Of a DNA stretch of 64,000 nt, positions 32,361-44,665 are shown one piece after another. Under the pieces are notes generated by a model that saw only the letters and a program-made list of their open reading frames with translations, made no database searches and was not told the origin of the DNA. Every line of letters begins with the position of its first letter. The first letter of the stretch is position 1. The DNA is from Ligula intestinalis. Taxonomy: Eukaryota; Platyhelminthes; Cestoda; Diphyllobothriidea; Diphyllobothriidae. Made by a program: the position numbers and the translations under genes. The DNA lies in NCBI GenBank assembly GCA_036362985.1, contig JAYGXS010000002.1, positions 6,764,330 to 6,828,329 on the forward strand, read 5' to 3'.

Positions 32361-35300
32361 TATTATGCACGGGAAGGTCACATCAAATGCTTCCATCAAA
32401 AGCCAGCGTCTTTATCTGTGATTGCACTTTGGGAAATTTTACGATACAATAGTTAAAACCGCAAGACTCGTGGGCACTTCATATTCTACCAGCACAAATA
32501 TTAGAACAGGCGTCGAGAACAGCCTTAGTACCATTAACGCAACACTTTGAGTATGGCTACGTTAATATGGGCTAGAAAAAAAAGCGGAATACTCTATATG
32601 GCTGTATAATGCCGAGAAACCTCTCCGATCGAAAAGGGACCTCGTTTTTGTTCAGTTTGAAGTTGACTTAATTGAAAATCGTTTACAACATGTACATGCG
32701 ACGCAGTGCATTTAAACATCTCAGTATGAATTACTATGCAGATAATATCAACTTCAGGGAAGATAATTCTGCAGTGGTTCCTCCTTATGCTGCCAACATT
32801 AATGTACCATGGAACCTTGGTTAACTAATCAACTCCGCTTCAGCTGCGAGCTTGTCAGCTGAAACGCTTATTTTGCGAAACTTAGCAATCAAATTACATC
32901 AGTTCATTAATTAGCTGCAGGTGACCGAGGACTAACACTCTGAGAGCAAGACTACCTGGCGGATACAGGCACACACACACGGACTGAACTTGTTAAGTGA
33001 GCGGAAGCTCGTCAATAGGAACAAAGCTCGCTCGTAACCTGAAATGCTCGTGGATGTAGCTGCTCTTTACCCGGGGTTCCACCGCAATTAGTTTTTATAT
33101 GAAATACCTATTGCACATCCCAAGGTTAGCAACTTCTGAGCCTGAAACGCCGTCTAATTGCCTAACCACTGAACTATGGGTTAATTGTCCCGTCGGTTGT
33201 ATATTAACACTGGAAGACGAACACCCATCGCTCGCGTTACAGCACGAAATCGTACGCTTATACCTTGAAAATCAAGCCTTTGCACCGCTAGAAGCCTTTC
33301 AGGGGTGCCCTCATTCAACTAATTAGCTGACCATACTCAACTCGGAGTTTGTACTTTCGAGGTAAACGAAGCACATTTGGAGAAAATGATACGCCCAAAA
33401 AAAACGGAGGACCCATCTTTTCGGCATCTTTTGAATCCAGGATAAAATGAATAGTCCACCTGGCAGTTACTGGTACTAAACAGAGACGGTTTTACATTAG
33501 ATAAGGAGGCGCGGGACCTGGCCGTGGTTGCTTTATAATTGAAGATACGAGGGGTATCTTAGTCTTGCGGCAGAGAAGAGATTGGAGCTCCCAAACTAAT
33601 TTTAAGAGCCTAGCCTTGCGAGTGTTTAAAAGGTTACGATTTGCACTAAAAAATAAACGGTGTAACCTCAGTTAATTAATTTAAGCTGTTCCGGAATCGC
33701 GCTCGTCATGTGAAACATTTGTCCTGGGAAAAGTGGCCAATCACACTGCGCCAGTTCACTGACTGACCACAAGCGACCGGGGATTCACGCCGTCAGAGTA
33801 ATACTTAACGACGAACGACAGTTTGACCACCACTCTCGACGATATCCAGCACGAGCTTCAGCAGGCTGAAGGCAGACGCGCTGACTATAGCTGGATTATA
33901 ATGAAAGTAGTCGCCGGATCTACTCCACTCTCTGACAACTCTCAAGCCTGAACCGGATGCCAAGGCAAAAGTCGAGAAGGGCACAGACAGTGTACGCAAA
34001 ACACACTCCAACACGCACCAAAACAAAACCACTGAAGGCCCCCTCGTGGGAGTAGCATAAAAACCACATTAAGGAGCTATTGCAGCCTGACTCCAAGTCC
34101 ACCAATCAGCCACTCCACACAACAAGACACGCAATGGGCCGGCTGCGGTGTCCAAGTTATCCTGTCAGTTGGTAACCCTCCAAGCCACGACCTTAAGCGT
34201 ACCATGATAGCTTCACGTGCAACAGGTTGTTTATAGTGAGGAAAATGCTCTGAGTCGTCGACCTCAATCTCTTCCCCACCGCCTAGCTGATCGGTCGCTT
34301 AACGAACACTGGTGCAGACACACGCATCGATAACTAGTTAACTGAGCTCGGAAGCTCTTCAAGTGAAACAATAATTCTGCTAATGGCTCGCTCGTTACCT
34401 GAAATGCTCCTAAATGGACCTGCTCGTCACTGGGTACTCTTATGTAGCAGAAGAGAGCAGCCCTGTTCTGGCACGCCACACACTGATTCCCTCTGTCCAC
34501 AGGCGCGCGCGTTAGCGTCTGCGGGTGTGTGTGTGCGTATTTACAGCCGCCTGCTAATCGGCGCCACCGGTGCATCGCCAATGCGAGCACTGACGCCGCC
34601 TGCACACGCCATTCACGTGCACGTCTCTAGCAGGCCGCCGGGTCAACCTCCTCCCTTCTTGCAAGGCCGCCGCCACCGCGTGCTGCTAGGCGGGCGTACA
34701 GGCGTGGTGGACCCAAAAACTGCCGGTTTCTTAGCCTCCCCTGTTGATGCGCATTCAGTGTTTGAAGAAGCCACTGTTGTGGTAAATTAGGCGGACGAAA
34801 GTCCCTGTAAACTAAATGGCGGCCTTGTAACCCTTGGATCAGACTGTCCAGGTCTGCGTTCACGGATCACCGCGCGTGAAAGAGTACCGTCAGGGAAATC
34901 TACCAGCTACCATATGGACTGAGAACTTAAATTATATCCACGTACTACCCTTTTCTCCTTCGATGCGAGTCGCTAAGCCACTTTCATTTTCTCTGCTGAG
35001 AGGCTTGGCAGTGTTGGGTTGTCTTACTTATGCGGTATGGCATCTTTTTGATGCTATTCTGAATGCATTCGTGTATTCCAGCGCCCAATATCAAGCATCC
35101 GTTCGGGACTAAAGTGGCCAGCTCGCATTGAACGCATCTACGCCAGAAGACCAGACTTACGGAGCTTGTCAGTTTCCGTGTACATCGTAGCGTGGACCGC
35201 TATATAGTGCTAGGATATTGTCCTGATATGTAATTCGGAAGCTTTATATACAGGCGGCGCGTAATGCTTAGTAAGCAATATGCCCTTTAGTTCCTGTACT

Positions 35301-36077
35301 CGGAAACCTATCCACAAAGTAGCCGTGGCAAGCAAAATTAATTGATGGCGACAACTTATTACGGGCCTTTAGCTGACTCTTAGAAGGAAGTTAATGTTCT
35401 AGACCTCAGCAGCATATACGCTCGCAGTATCAACGCTACCAGTTCAGGAAAGCTGACGGGGCACTTTCCTGACCAAAGAATGAAAAGTTTAAAAAACTGT
35501 ATGCTTTTTGCAACTAGCGAGAGGTTTTTATGTTGCCGTAGTGATAAACCGCAACAAAGCCTCCTATGGCTTTATACGTGGCTAGCATGGTAAGCTAAAA
35601 GAGGAAAGTGAAGTCAAAATAACTGAACATCCACGCGGTAGTAAAGCGTTCGGTCAAGATTGAGGCCAATTTTTTGACAAATAATTGTCCTGAACTCTAG
35701 AAAGGCTTTTGGATCGTCCACTGATTATATACTGTCGCTGAAAGTTAAGTTAAATAAGTAAGAAAGGAATAGATTAGATAGGAGTTCACAGGGAATAAAC
35801 AACAGCTTGAAGCAGATGAGCACTTTTTCTGGTCGAATAGGCTTAGTTACGGCTTAGAAACGGAATCTCTATCTCTTGGGTTACTGAAATTAATTAAAAA
35901 CCGGATAATTGTTGGGCAAAGGCAGCCTATGAAACTATCATGGCTCTGAGGACTAAATACAGAAAAAGATTCTAAACATTCGGGTTTTTTACCATTTGAA
36001 ACGCATGCATTTATCAAAGACAGACAATAATGTCATGCAGCAGACAAGGGTACAATTCAGTCGGATAAAGTACTTAC
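32361..36077. other. Intron sequence with dispersed repeat X, copies 2-4
   Basis: Repeat X blocks occur at 32870-33080, 33740-33800 and 34265-34445 (tggctcgctcgttacctgaa and ctgctcgtcac being the clearest). GC-rich DNA at 34490-34800 has frames in both strands without recognisable motifs. The remainder is AT-rich. Confidence 0.4.
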
Positions 36078-36286
36078 AGACGACATCCCTGAGTTGCCTG
36101 TAGTCCGCTTTAGCGTGGCAATTTTCTCGTCCAGACGTGCTGCCTCGGAGTCCCTGTCTGGCGAGCTGGAGCGCGTTGGAGAGTGCACCGGCGAGAGGGT
36201 CTGGGCGTCGGATGGCGAACCAACTGATTTTGTCACTGTGCTGTCGAGGGTGTCCCCGGCGCCACGCCGCGAGGCCCTTTCACGAC
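36078..36286 (-). CDS. Linker exon of the villin-headpiece protein
   Basis: The minus-strand exon runs from acceptor ccctgtatag|GTCGTGAAAGG to donor TCGTCT|gtaagt. Two leading bases join the single base left by the exon at 41562-41753 to make an Arg codon, then 69 codons follow and it ends in phase 0. The peptide is Ser/Pro/Asp-rich, with SPVHSPTRSSSPDRDSEAAR followed by a short charged, possibly helical stretch (LDEKIATLKR). SP and TP dipeptides are candidate proline-directed phosphorylation sites. A second acceptor at 36333 (ttctcctcag) is stronger in sequence but gives the wrong phase for the upstream exon. Confidence 0.68.
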
Positions 36287-37330
36287 CTATACAGGGAAAA
36301 TCAGTGCCACCATTAGCATCGATAATGACAATTCTGAGGAGAAAAAAAGTGTGAAATGGTAAAGAATCTTCACAAAAATGGAGTTGCACTTCTGAATTAT
36401 TTAGATAATGACAACAGAAAATATGTATTCAAAGGTTGGGTTATCAAACGAAAACGGTTGTGGGCACATGATGTGCACTAACAGGCAGATGTCCGTGCAA
36501 CGACAGACACAGCGCCTTTCTTTCCTCACTATAAGCAAGCTGACATGATTGAAGCTATGAAAGTGCACTTAAAGACGTAATCTGAAAAGGTGTCAACTGT
36601 GGGGATATCTGTGTTTTGCTGGGTGGAGTGGCTGACTGAGAGTCAGGTTGCAATGGCTCCTTCTTAATGTTGCCTTTATGGTACACCCAAGTAGCTGGGA
36701 TCTTAGCCAGGCGTAATGGCATACACTGGAGGGGCGGCCTTGTGCCCGATACTGCTTCTAGTCTTCTTGACTATTTATTGACACCAGGTTTAGGTGGATG
36801 AAGTGGCAGGGGCCGACTCAATGGCGTGCGCAAACAGGCCTGATGAAGAGTTGCCACAGCAACCGACCGGTTAACTCAGTCACAACGCAATCGATAACGC
36901 CACGCAGGTGTGGCCGGCGCAGTAATATAACGCAGCTGCCACATTAGCAAGCGCCCCACCGCTCAAGTGCATTGTGTGACGTCTCGATCAGACTAGCACG
37001 TCAACTCCCATGACTCACCAGCCAATGAGTGCATGTCCTTCTTGTGACTACCATCTTATTGGCCCAACTTTGTAAATACGCGTTTGCCTGCTCTTCAGTA
37101 TGCTGTCCTAGGCTCGCACTAAGACTTCTGCTTCTGCACACTTCTCTATCTCTCTCTCTGGGGCTCACATGTGGCATTAGTCAGACGGGAATATCGCAGC
37201 CTTTTTGGTCACCGTTATAACATGAAGGACTGAGGTAGATGCTAAGAAAGTATACATGCATTATAATCCAGCGCAAGTCACCGTCCCTAGACCACCCTAT
37301 TGTGGAGCATAGGGTGAACATCATTGAAAT
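36287..37330. other. Intron sequence, no gene recognised
   Basis: No known element. A GC-richer patch at 36600-37000 resembles older repeat DNA but matches nothing else in the window. Confidence 0.35.
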
Positions 37331-37435
37331 CAGAGGAAGAAGATGCAATCGCTTGAACAAGAGTTTTATTTGCCTAGTGATCCAGTGATCGCATCTTCTT
37401 CCTCTGAACTGCTTCCTGGGACTCGAATATTCGCT
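37331..37435. repeat. Foldback fragment of a Penelope-like terminal repeat
   Basis: Arms cagaggaagaagatgc (37331-37346) and gcatcttcttcctctg (37391-37406) are perfectly complementary. The right half, ccagtgatcgcatcttcttc, also follows the PLE fragment at 48410 (49015-49037). The sequence after it, cttcctgggactcg, recurs at 8859 and 50205. Confidence 0.5.
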
Positions 37436-37880
37436 ACAATTGGCAATCATTGAAATCGACGGGCGAATTGTCCCTGGGAGCGTGATGCACATGCGCGCAG
37501 ACAGAAGTTCAAATGCGCTACTAGACGCATTCCTCTGTGAGTGTTGTTGCCCTCTATGATGTATTACCTCCGAACAAAATGCAATGTGCGAAATAATTTT
37601 AGGGACAGCCTACTTAACTTCAAAAGGTTGTCAAATTAATGTTGCAATTTCCCATATTGGCAGCACGGCTAATAGCCCAGACATATGTTTAGCCGGTATT
37701 CTTTCGCTGCTTGACACAGCTGCGAGGTGGCCGGCTCATCAGTGGGTCTCCCTCTCCGGCTTTCCCTGTTCGCTTTCTAATTCATAGACCAGTTTTGAAA
37801 GTTAATTTTTTAAATTTTCTTTAGAGATACCTTTTTTCGCATATAGATTAGTTTATTTCAGTAGAAATGGTTTATGGTGT

Positions 37881-37915
37881 ACATTTTCGGCACTGGCACA
37901 CGAGGTCATCGTCAG
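37881..37915 (-). ncRNA. Degenerate hammerhead-like motif 3' of a Penelope-like fragment
   Basis: The minus strand reads CTGACGA, TGACCTCGTGTGCC, AGTGCC, GAAAATGT. The CTGATGA box has one change and GAAA is present. The hairpin between them is poor and the cleavage triplet is unclear. The position, about 180 bp after the stop of the minus-strand PLE ORF at 38097, is where other copies carry the motif. Confidence 0.3.
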
Positions 37916-38096
37916 AAGGATGGAAATTGTACGAAACCGGTGATTGAAAACGATGGCTCACAGAAGATTATATAGTAGATAAGGTACTTGGCCATAATCG
38001 TCACCCACATGTGATTATGTGATTAGTGGAGAAAAATGGTTGTCACCCGCATGTAATTATGCAGTCGATCGGGAAATAATTGTTGACCGCAATTAA

Positions 38097-38462
38097 TCAT
38101 GCGTTCGGTGATGGCTGGGTTTTGCTTCCTCTAGTCCGGGTAGGCTGTGTTCTCTTCCATGCTTCCCTGAGGTTGATGTACATCGTGTCCAATTCGACGT
38201 GCCTAATGATCCACGAGTCGTCGGAGTTGACGGCTTCTAAAAACTTGCGGCCTTTCTTTTACGGACAAGAGCCAACAATACAACTTTCATCCCATGCAAA
38301 TTGGTGTCCATTTTTCAATGTGTGCATGGCGATATTCGCGTAAACGTGTGAAGGCGGATCTTCTAGTCCATCCGCCATAAGCTGCAATGCAGCCGCTACA
38401 TGGGATCGTGTAAATGACTTCTTTTTAGTCAAAATAGCCAACCTTATCCTTAGGGTGTACAA
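38097..38462 (-). pseudogene. Penelope-like element GIY-YIG endonuclease fragment
   Basis: The minus frame reads HVYANIAMHTLKNGHQFAWD, ESCIVGSCP, stop, KKGRKFLEAVNSDDSWIIRH, VELDTMYINLREAW, then TGA. The order H-(x)-H-x-F-x-W/F-D, then FLEAxxS, RHVELDxxYxxLR is the C-terminal half of PLE endonucleases. One internal stop falls between the two halves. It differs clearly from the copies at 22728, 48410 and 57014, so it is a separate subfamily. Confidence 0.68.
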
Positions 38463-40296
38463 GCTAATTTCGCAGAGTATTCGTTGGTTTGTGCGCCACT
38501 TAGATTTGATGCTTCTTCAGGTGTCTTTCGACGAGTTCAGACACGTTCTTAAGATATAGAAACGTTTGCCAACTTCTTGGATTGGACGCCTTATTGGAAC
38601 AATTTAGTTCCCTTTCTTTTTGTTTTAACTGTTTTCGTATTATGCATCGACGCACGAACTCTCAAGTGTCACCGTTTTCTGAAAACAGTTTGAAGAGGTA
38701 ATTGAGTTTGGGACTAGAACAATGCGTTCTTGCTCGATTGATTAGGGTGGTAACAGCACTCCGTTTGCGAGCAGCAGGGTGGTTGCTCTCGTAATGTAGG
38801 ATGACATCCGCGTGTGCTTTGTTGCTGTAAACTGATGTTTGGAGTGTTCCGTCAGTATTCTGCTGAACGAGGACGTCGACGTCCTTCTTGGAATGCCGAT
38901 TTTACAGGTAAGTTTATTCGAGGTCTATAGACATATACCGAAATTTGATGTGTATATTTGGGCCGAATTACATCGGCTACTGTCTGGAATTTTAGCTCGT
39001 ACTTTCACTGCCAGGATAGTAAATTACAACACCAATATTTGCTGCTTCTGTCTGCCCGTTGGCAGCATGTGTGTATAAGGTCGTTACGCCGCAGCGGCCG
39101 ATGGAGGTCAGCTTAGATTTACACATCGAATTTCGGTCTATGGCGATATACCGCGAATATAGTAAAATAAAGCGTGGACAAAAAAATAATTTATAAGGAA
39201 ATTAAATGGTGGAACATTGTTTTGTTTTCCTAAAAGTCACAAGGGAACAGGTGGAAACTCGCAGTTTAAGAATCATTTTCTCCACTGCTATGCGAAAAGT
39301 GATCTGAACAGAACTAGATATTGAAAGAAGCCAGGGATGGCGTTCGAACCTCATTTAAAACATACTCGACTTGCTTTATATTTTATACAGTTTCAGGCAG
39401 GCAGTTGGACGTAACTGTCAGCTTATGAAATTATTGTAGATTTTTACTCCAAACTCACACGCCTATTTAAAGGGGCAAAGGAAACTTTGTCCGAGAAAAT
39501 TCGTTGGAGGATGCCCATAGAGCAAGGGTGCAGGAGCAGTAGAGAAGGACTCAAAAGTAATTTTCCCAAAGTTAACCTAATTAGACTTTTTGTAACTCCA
39601 AAGGTGAGTGCTCCCGACTAAAAATCAAGCAATTGCCAACATTTAATAGAATTGAGGGTAGGGAAGGAAATGAAGCAGACGCCATTGCTTCCAATGTCTG
39701 GTGTGTGGGAAGTTCGAACGACCTCTTTAGTACCAACGCTATGATAGAAGAAAGTCAAAAAATTCTATTCAATCGGTGATCTTCTGATTAACTTTGTATA
39801 ACGCCTATAACGTGTCTCATTGGTCGACTCCAAAGAATGATACGAAGTCTTTTGTAAATGAAATCCTTGCAATAAATCGCAAATAAGAATTCAATGAATG
39901 CAAGAGAAGCACACTCCCTATATTTGGCACGCAAAAACGATGCCCACCAAAAAGAAAACGAGTCAGAAAAAGATCACATTTGACTTACTCACCCTCATCA
40001 ACGAAAGACAGTCAACCCCAGGAAGACACTGGCAATTCTAGCCGGAGACAGTTGGCCATCGTACGCTTTAAAGTTAGCTGTTCTACCACATAGGCTTCGA
40101 AATCATTATAAGGATTATTGGCCGTCATGTAAGAGTAAAATTCACCGACCCATCCTGTTTGCTAGACAAAACGGACACTCCCACGTTGTCTTGAAAGGCC
40201 CGGGACGGGATTCTTCGCGGAGGATTGTATAAAAGCCAACGGTCAGGTAGGATAAGAGAGCTGCTACGACTAAGATTGATTTGAAATAATATAATC
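38463..40296. other. Intron sequence, no gene recognised
   Basis: AT-rich intron with perhaps some further decayed PLE at its left edge. No splice-flanked frame seen. Confidence 0.35.
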
Positions 40297-40452
40297 TCTC
40301 AAAGATCATATAATGGTAGACTTGTAGCTGACTGCCTACTTAACTACTACCACGTCGCAGTCAGCTACAAGTCTACCATTATATGATCTCTCAAAGATCA
40401 TATAATGGTAGACTTGTAGCTGACTGCGACGTGGTAGTAGTTAAGTAGGCAG
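40297..40452. repeat. Perfect 57-bp inverted repeat with an extra direct copy
   Basis: 40332-40388 and 40396-40452 are exact reverse complements with a 7-nt loop (tctcaaa). In addition 40297-40335 repeats 40389-40427 exactly in direct orientation. The pattern is A-B-A'-A-B'. The absence of any mismatch means it formed very recently or is an assembly or cloning artefact. Confidence 0.9.
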
Positions 40453-40676
40453 GGAAAAAAAGATCCGTCCTTGAAATAAAGTGGACATTAATTCAAACGT
40501 TCGTTTCTCTGTGCACTGGATGTTAAAGGGTAATTTTTGGTCTATGGAGGTCTCATTTAAGGAAAGTTTTCTTAAGTAAGTGACAAAAATCGAACAAGGC
40601 TCCTAAATTGTCGTAGCTTTCGACCGCAACTGCTAGCCTTATTACAGATAAATAATTTACAGCATAAAATGAACTG

Positions 40677-40849
40677 ATTTTACCTTCATTTGCCCCAGAA
40701 GAGGAAGAAGAAGTGGAGGCGATTCCTGGGACCTGGTTATAATTAAGCTGACGTTTCGGAAACTCTCTCTAAACGTCAGCTTAATTATAACCAGGTCCCA
40801 GGAATGCCTCCACTTCTTCTTCCTCTTCTGGGGAAAATGAAGGTAAAAT
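40677..40849. repeat. 80-bp inverted repeat: head-to-head Penelope-like termini
   Basis: Arms 40677-40756 and 40771-40849 match except for one substitution and one 1-nt indel. The spacer is 14 nt. Reading outward, each arm has aaacgtcagcttaattataa then ccaggtcccaggaat and a purine- or pyrimidine-rich end. A single diverged arm is at 60815-60880 (ctgggaccaggttgtattta, agctgacgttt). Confidence 0.75.
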
Positions 40850-41561
40850 TATCTCTGGAACGCGAATATTTTCGCATATTAATGATGAACTGAAGTGAAG
40901 CAGTTGGCTACTAAATGGCGTTTTAAGCAGACTAAGGTTTAACGACCACAAAATATCAGGGATACACTTTGTGGTAACTGCTGGGCGTCCGTGTTGCGCA
41001 GACGACTGCACAGAGGAAAGTAGTCAAAGCCACCAGAATAGGCGTATTTTCCTCTGACAATCAACAACAAAAACCACACCCATGCATATACTTGAGAAAA
41101 GAACTGATGGGTAGGTAGTTTGGTTGAAAAAGGGCGAAATCTTTAAAAAGTCGAATAAAGAGGGCGGTTAAGGAAAACACAGCGGAAAATGGTGGCATGC
41201 ATTAAGTGATACAGAGAAAAAGAGACCTAAAAAGACGGCACACAGGAAGCATACGGTTTTACGGCATACGAAGAGAACACATCAGATTTAGTGAAATGAT
41301 GGAAAACAAATCTTCCACAAACTATGTAGGTGAGGAAGATGTGGGAGAGGAGGGAGGGAGGCGAAGGGAACTCGGAAGACATCAGGCAGTGGAGGAAGAG
41401 AGAATAACGACTGAGGATTATAAGAACCGTAGATATGAGAGATAGTAAAATGTGCTTTAAAGTATGGAAGAAGAATGCACGAACTGGTGGAACAGGAAAT
41501 AAAAGAAGGAGGAGGAGGAACGAGGCATAGGAAAAAATGCATGTAATGTAGTTGCACTTAC
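40850..41561. other. Intron sequence, purine-rich
   Basis: 41200-41540 is strongly purine-rich on the plus strand (gaggagggagggaggcgaag and similar). It gives long but biased frames that I do not take as coding. Confidence 0.4.
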
Positions 41562-41753
41562 GCCGGTCAATCATAACAACAGCAGGTGATGGGGGTGCGG
41601 GCCAATCATATCGGTCAATCACAGGCAGGCTGTTTGCATCGGGGATTCGAGCACTCGGATAGGCGGCCAGACGTCGTGCTTCAGCCTGGTAGATGGCTGC
41701 AGTCTCTGGGCTACAGGATCGCGGCTCCCGTGGTGTTCGCATAATCGTGTCAG
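41562..41753 (-). CDS. Upstream exon of the villin-headpiece protein (YPxARxPDANSLPxIDRxDWPAPPSP motif)
   Basis: The minus-strand exon runs from acceptor gtctattgcag to donor GACCGGC|gtaagt, with two leading bases, 63 codons and one trailing base. Its second half is less disordered than the other linker exons: AEARRLAAYPSARIPDANSL, then PVIDRYDWPAPPSP. A segment of the form YPxAxxPDxxxLPxIDRxDWPAPP is what I associate with the region after the LIM domains in ABLIM/UNC-115 proteins, and this is my main reason for preferring that family. It is the most 5' exon I can place. The start codon and any LIM domains lie beyond the right edge or in exons I could not see. Confidence 0.7.
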
Positions 41754-44657
41754 CTGCAATAGACAACAGATTTAATTTAAAAATATATGCGTAGACGCGA
41801 ATTAGATGAAGTCATTCAAAAGACTGTACAACTTTATAGAATTAAAAAACATGATTTTCTTTAAATAAAGTGTCTGGGCACCACTATGATGCTTCAACTT
41901 TACACTTATGGACAAGCACCTTAGAAAATCGTCATCTTCATAAAAACTGATTCACATCAATTACTCTTCATCAGCTGAGTACACAAATGTTCCTCTTTAT
42001 AAACGGCTCTCTTTGCGTGCTGGACATTCTGTTGTCCTCAATCTCAGGGGCGGGCAACTGCCTTAAGCTGCAGTGCCAGTATCCAGCACAGGCACCTTCG
42101 TTTGAGTTTCTCCTATCGTGGGAAGCAGAACTGCTAGGCTCCAGGACTTACACACGTACAAAACAAGAGCCGAGAAACGTTAATTTATGTCCCAACTTTG
42201 GAAAAGACCATGCCGATTTAACTTAGTACAAAACCTGAAAAAGTGCCTGAAGGTACAAAAAAGGTGCATTCTACTTTAAATATAAATTTTCAACATAAAA
42301 AAGAATGCCTACAAAGGTACTCTGGTTGTGAGGGTGAGGTCAAAAAGGAGCAAAAACGTTTTAATAGAAATGTCTGCATGAGTTTTAAGCCCAGAAACTT
42401 AGTGCAAAACAGAAGAGCTTCAAGGTTAAACGAGCTTTTATTAGCTCTCCCAGACAGTTGTGCAAACTTGCGCCAAAAACGGTCTACTATACTTCCATTT
42501 TAGTGCAGCTACATCGAGCTCAAGGGGAAAGTTATAGCCAATCATGAACCACGACGACTGCCGCTTCCATAAGTAAGTTAGAGGGCGGAAAAAACCAAGC
42601 TAGGTTTGCGGCACGGATAAAAGACATTCTTTTTACACCGCAAAAACCCCCTGCAGACTGCTGACTGCGACCTCTCTGTCACTGACTGCTCGTGTAAACT
42701 CATTCGCCCGCTTATAGCTCGCTTAGTTCTATCCGGTTTCCGGACCCGGTTAACGCCCAGTGGCTTTTGCACTGACCTGGGTGCTTTTATACCGGATTTC
42801 GTCGCGATGAACAGTCACTGAGCCGGAAACGACGCCCATCCCTATACTTCAGAAAATTTACTCTGTCGCTCTCTCTCTTTAGAAAAATATACAACCTATC
42901 TGGATGACACCTGCGGTACAACACGTCCGCAAATTGCCTAACAAAAAGGGCAGGTCGAAAGAAGGATTTCGGTGATGCTTGAGAAGCAAGTATTTTCCAC
43001 AGGACAGGCCTAATGACCAGTTACTACACTGCCCTGATTACTCATCCAATAATGCACTATCGATCGGTACAAGCTGCGCAATTCATGAAATCGATAAGGC
43101 CGCCGTCCATGATTAGTGTTCTGCGCTATCACTCTGTCCAGCCCGACAGTCAGTCAGATTGTTACCCCTAAAGGACACACTTTGATTGGTCCAACCTTGT
43201 TTGCTACACTTGCCATAAATACTCTGCACTAGGCATGGAAAAAGACTACTGCTGTTGTCCTCTTCTTGTCGTGTTATTCCTTGGGGGCTCAAACAAGACG
43301 TAGTTAGACGGCGATATCGCAGCTTTGGCAACCGTTACAACAAGAATGACAGATGATTGCTGCAGAAAAAATGTGCTAGTCACCGAATGGGAACGCCTAC
43401 CTGCCAATACTAGCCAACTAATCGATTCCTTGAAGAAGAACGACAAGGCATACATGAACTCAATTTTCCGCATTCTAGTTAAGTTTTAAACGGACTTGAA
43501 TGAATAACCATCAGGTTTAATTCCGCCCACTATTTACGAGTTCCTTGTAACATTTCTTGTATCGGAGACCAGCAGCGGCCGCTTAAACAAACTAACCTGC
43601 GACGAAACCAGCAACTGGCAGTTAGCCGTGGGAAATAGTCAATTCACACTGGGCTTTTGCTGGATCAGCCGCATACAACAATTATGCTTTCGATAGTGGA
43701 AGCTTTTAATTGCAGGTTTCAGTAAAGAAAGCTCAAACAATAAGCATGATCTCTTCTGACACAAAAAGGCATTTAACAAAAGAGCAGGATACTGTTTGCG
43801 CAATTAACAGTTGCATCAGCCGCACTGAGCCGCGCTTAAACAAGCGTAGATATGATTAACCAAATGCATTAATATACAAGTTGAAGGAAAGTTACGGTAG
43901 GGAGGAAACATTAATAAGGATGATCAAGAGAAAATCCTTTTAAAAATAAGAATCTGGACCTTGCAAGATTGCGAGATTGCCAAAACAATTTGCAACTCAT
44001 AAAACGAATATAAAATGAGGGTAAATGGTGTGCAATCAGTGAAAAGCGATGAATGTAATTCCATTACTTGGTATAATACAAGTCATCAGCATTCATTCCG
44101 AAAAGATCCTAGAAATGTGAACTGGCATAGTACTCAACAAAATTATACACTTCCCGCGTAAATTTATAAAATTTCATAAGCAATCTCTGAAGCACACTTA
44201 GATGGAAACATATAAATGAAAGTGCAAAATTAATAACATATGAAGCTATGCTGATATTTAGATGAAGTATATTTTGATTACTCAAATATCTTACAAAAAG
44301 TACCACGAAAGTGGTGTACACTCGCTTCGCACATTATTCAAGTCTTCAGTAAAATTTAATCGAACGGTGTGTACTTTATATGATGTAAGCAAAATTACGC
44401 ATACCGACGATCGCGTACACGAAAGGGGAAAGTATTGGGAGTTTGGGACACAAGTGCGATTATTCGTGTAGTCTTTTGTCTTAAAACTTTACAATGCGGC
44501 TTACAAATCGTGTGTTGCGTCGAATATCGACTAAAATTGCCTAAACGATATCAAACATCGTTTAGTATGCGTAAGCAAGGTCATGTGAAAATGCATAATA
44601 AAAAAAGAATCGAAGACTCGTGAAAGGAGAACCTACACGCTTCTGGACTGTGCATTA
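41754..44657. other. Intron or upstream sequence, no gene recognised
   Basis: This should be intron upstream of the exon at 41562-41753. I found no LIM-domain exon or other splice-flanked frame. The frames at 42243-42503 and 41987-42226 lack motifs. Confidence 0.35.
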
Positions 44658-44665
44658 TAATATTT

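Noticed and set aside
36287..36333. Extension of the 36078-36286 exon to the stronger acceptor at 36333
   Set aside because: It would leave the wrong phase for the upstream exon. It remains possible as an alternative splice form.
41206..41766. Long frames on both strands near the 41562 exon
   Set aside because: Outside the exon itself they follow from purine-rich simple sequence.
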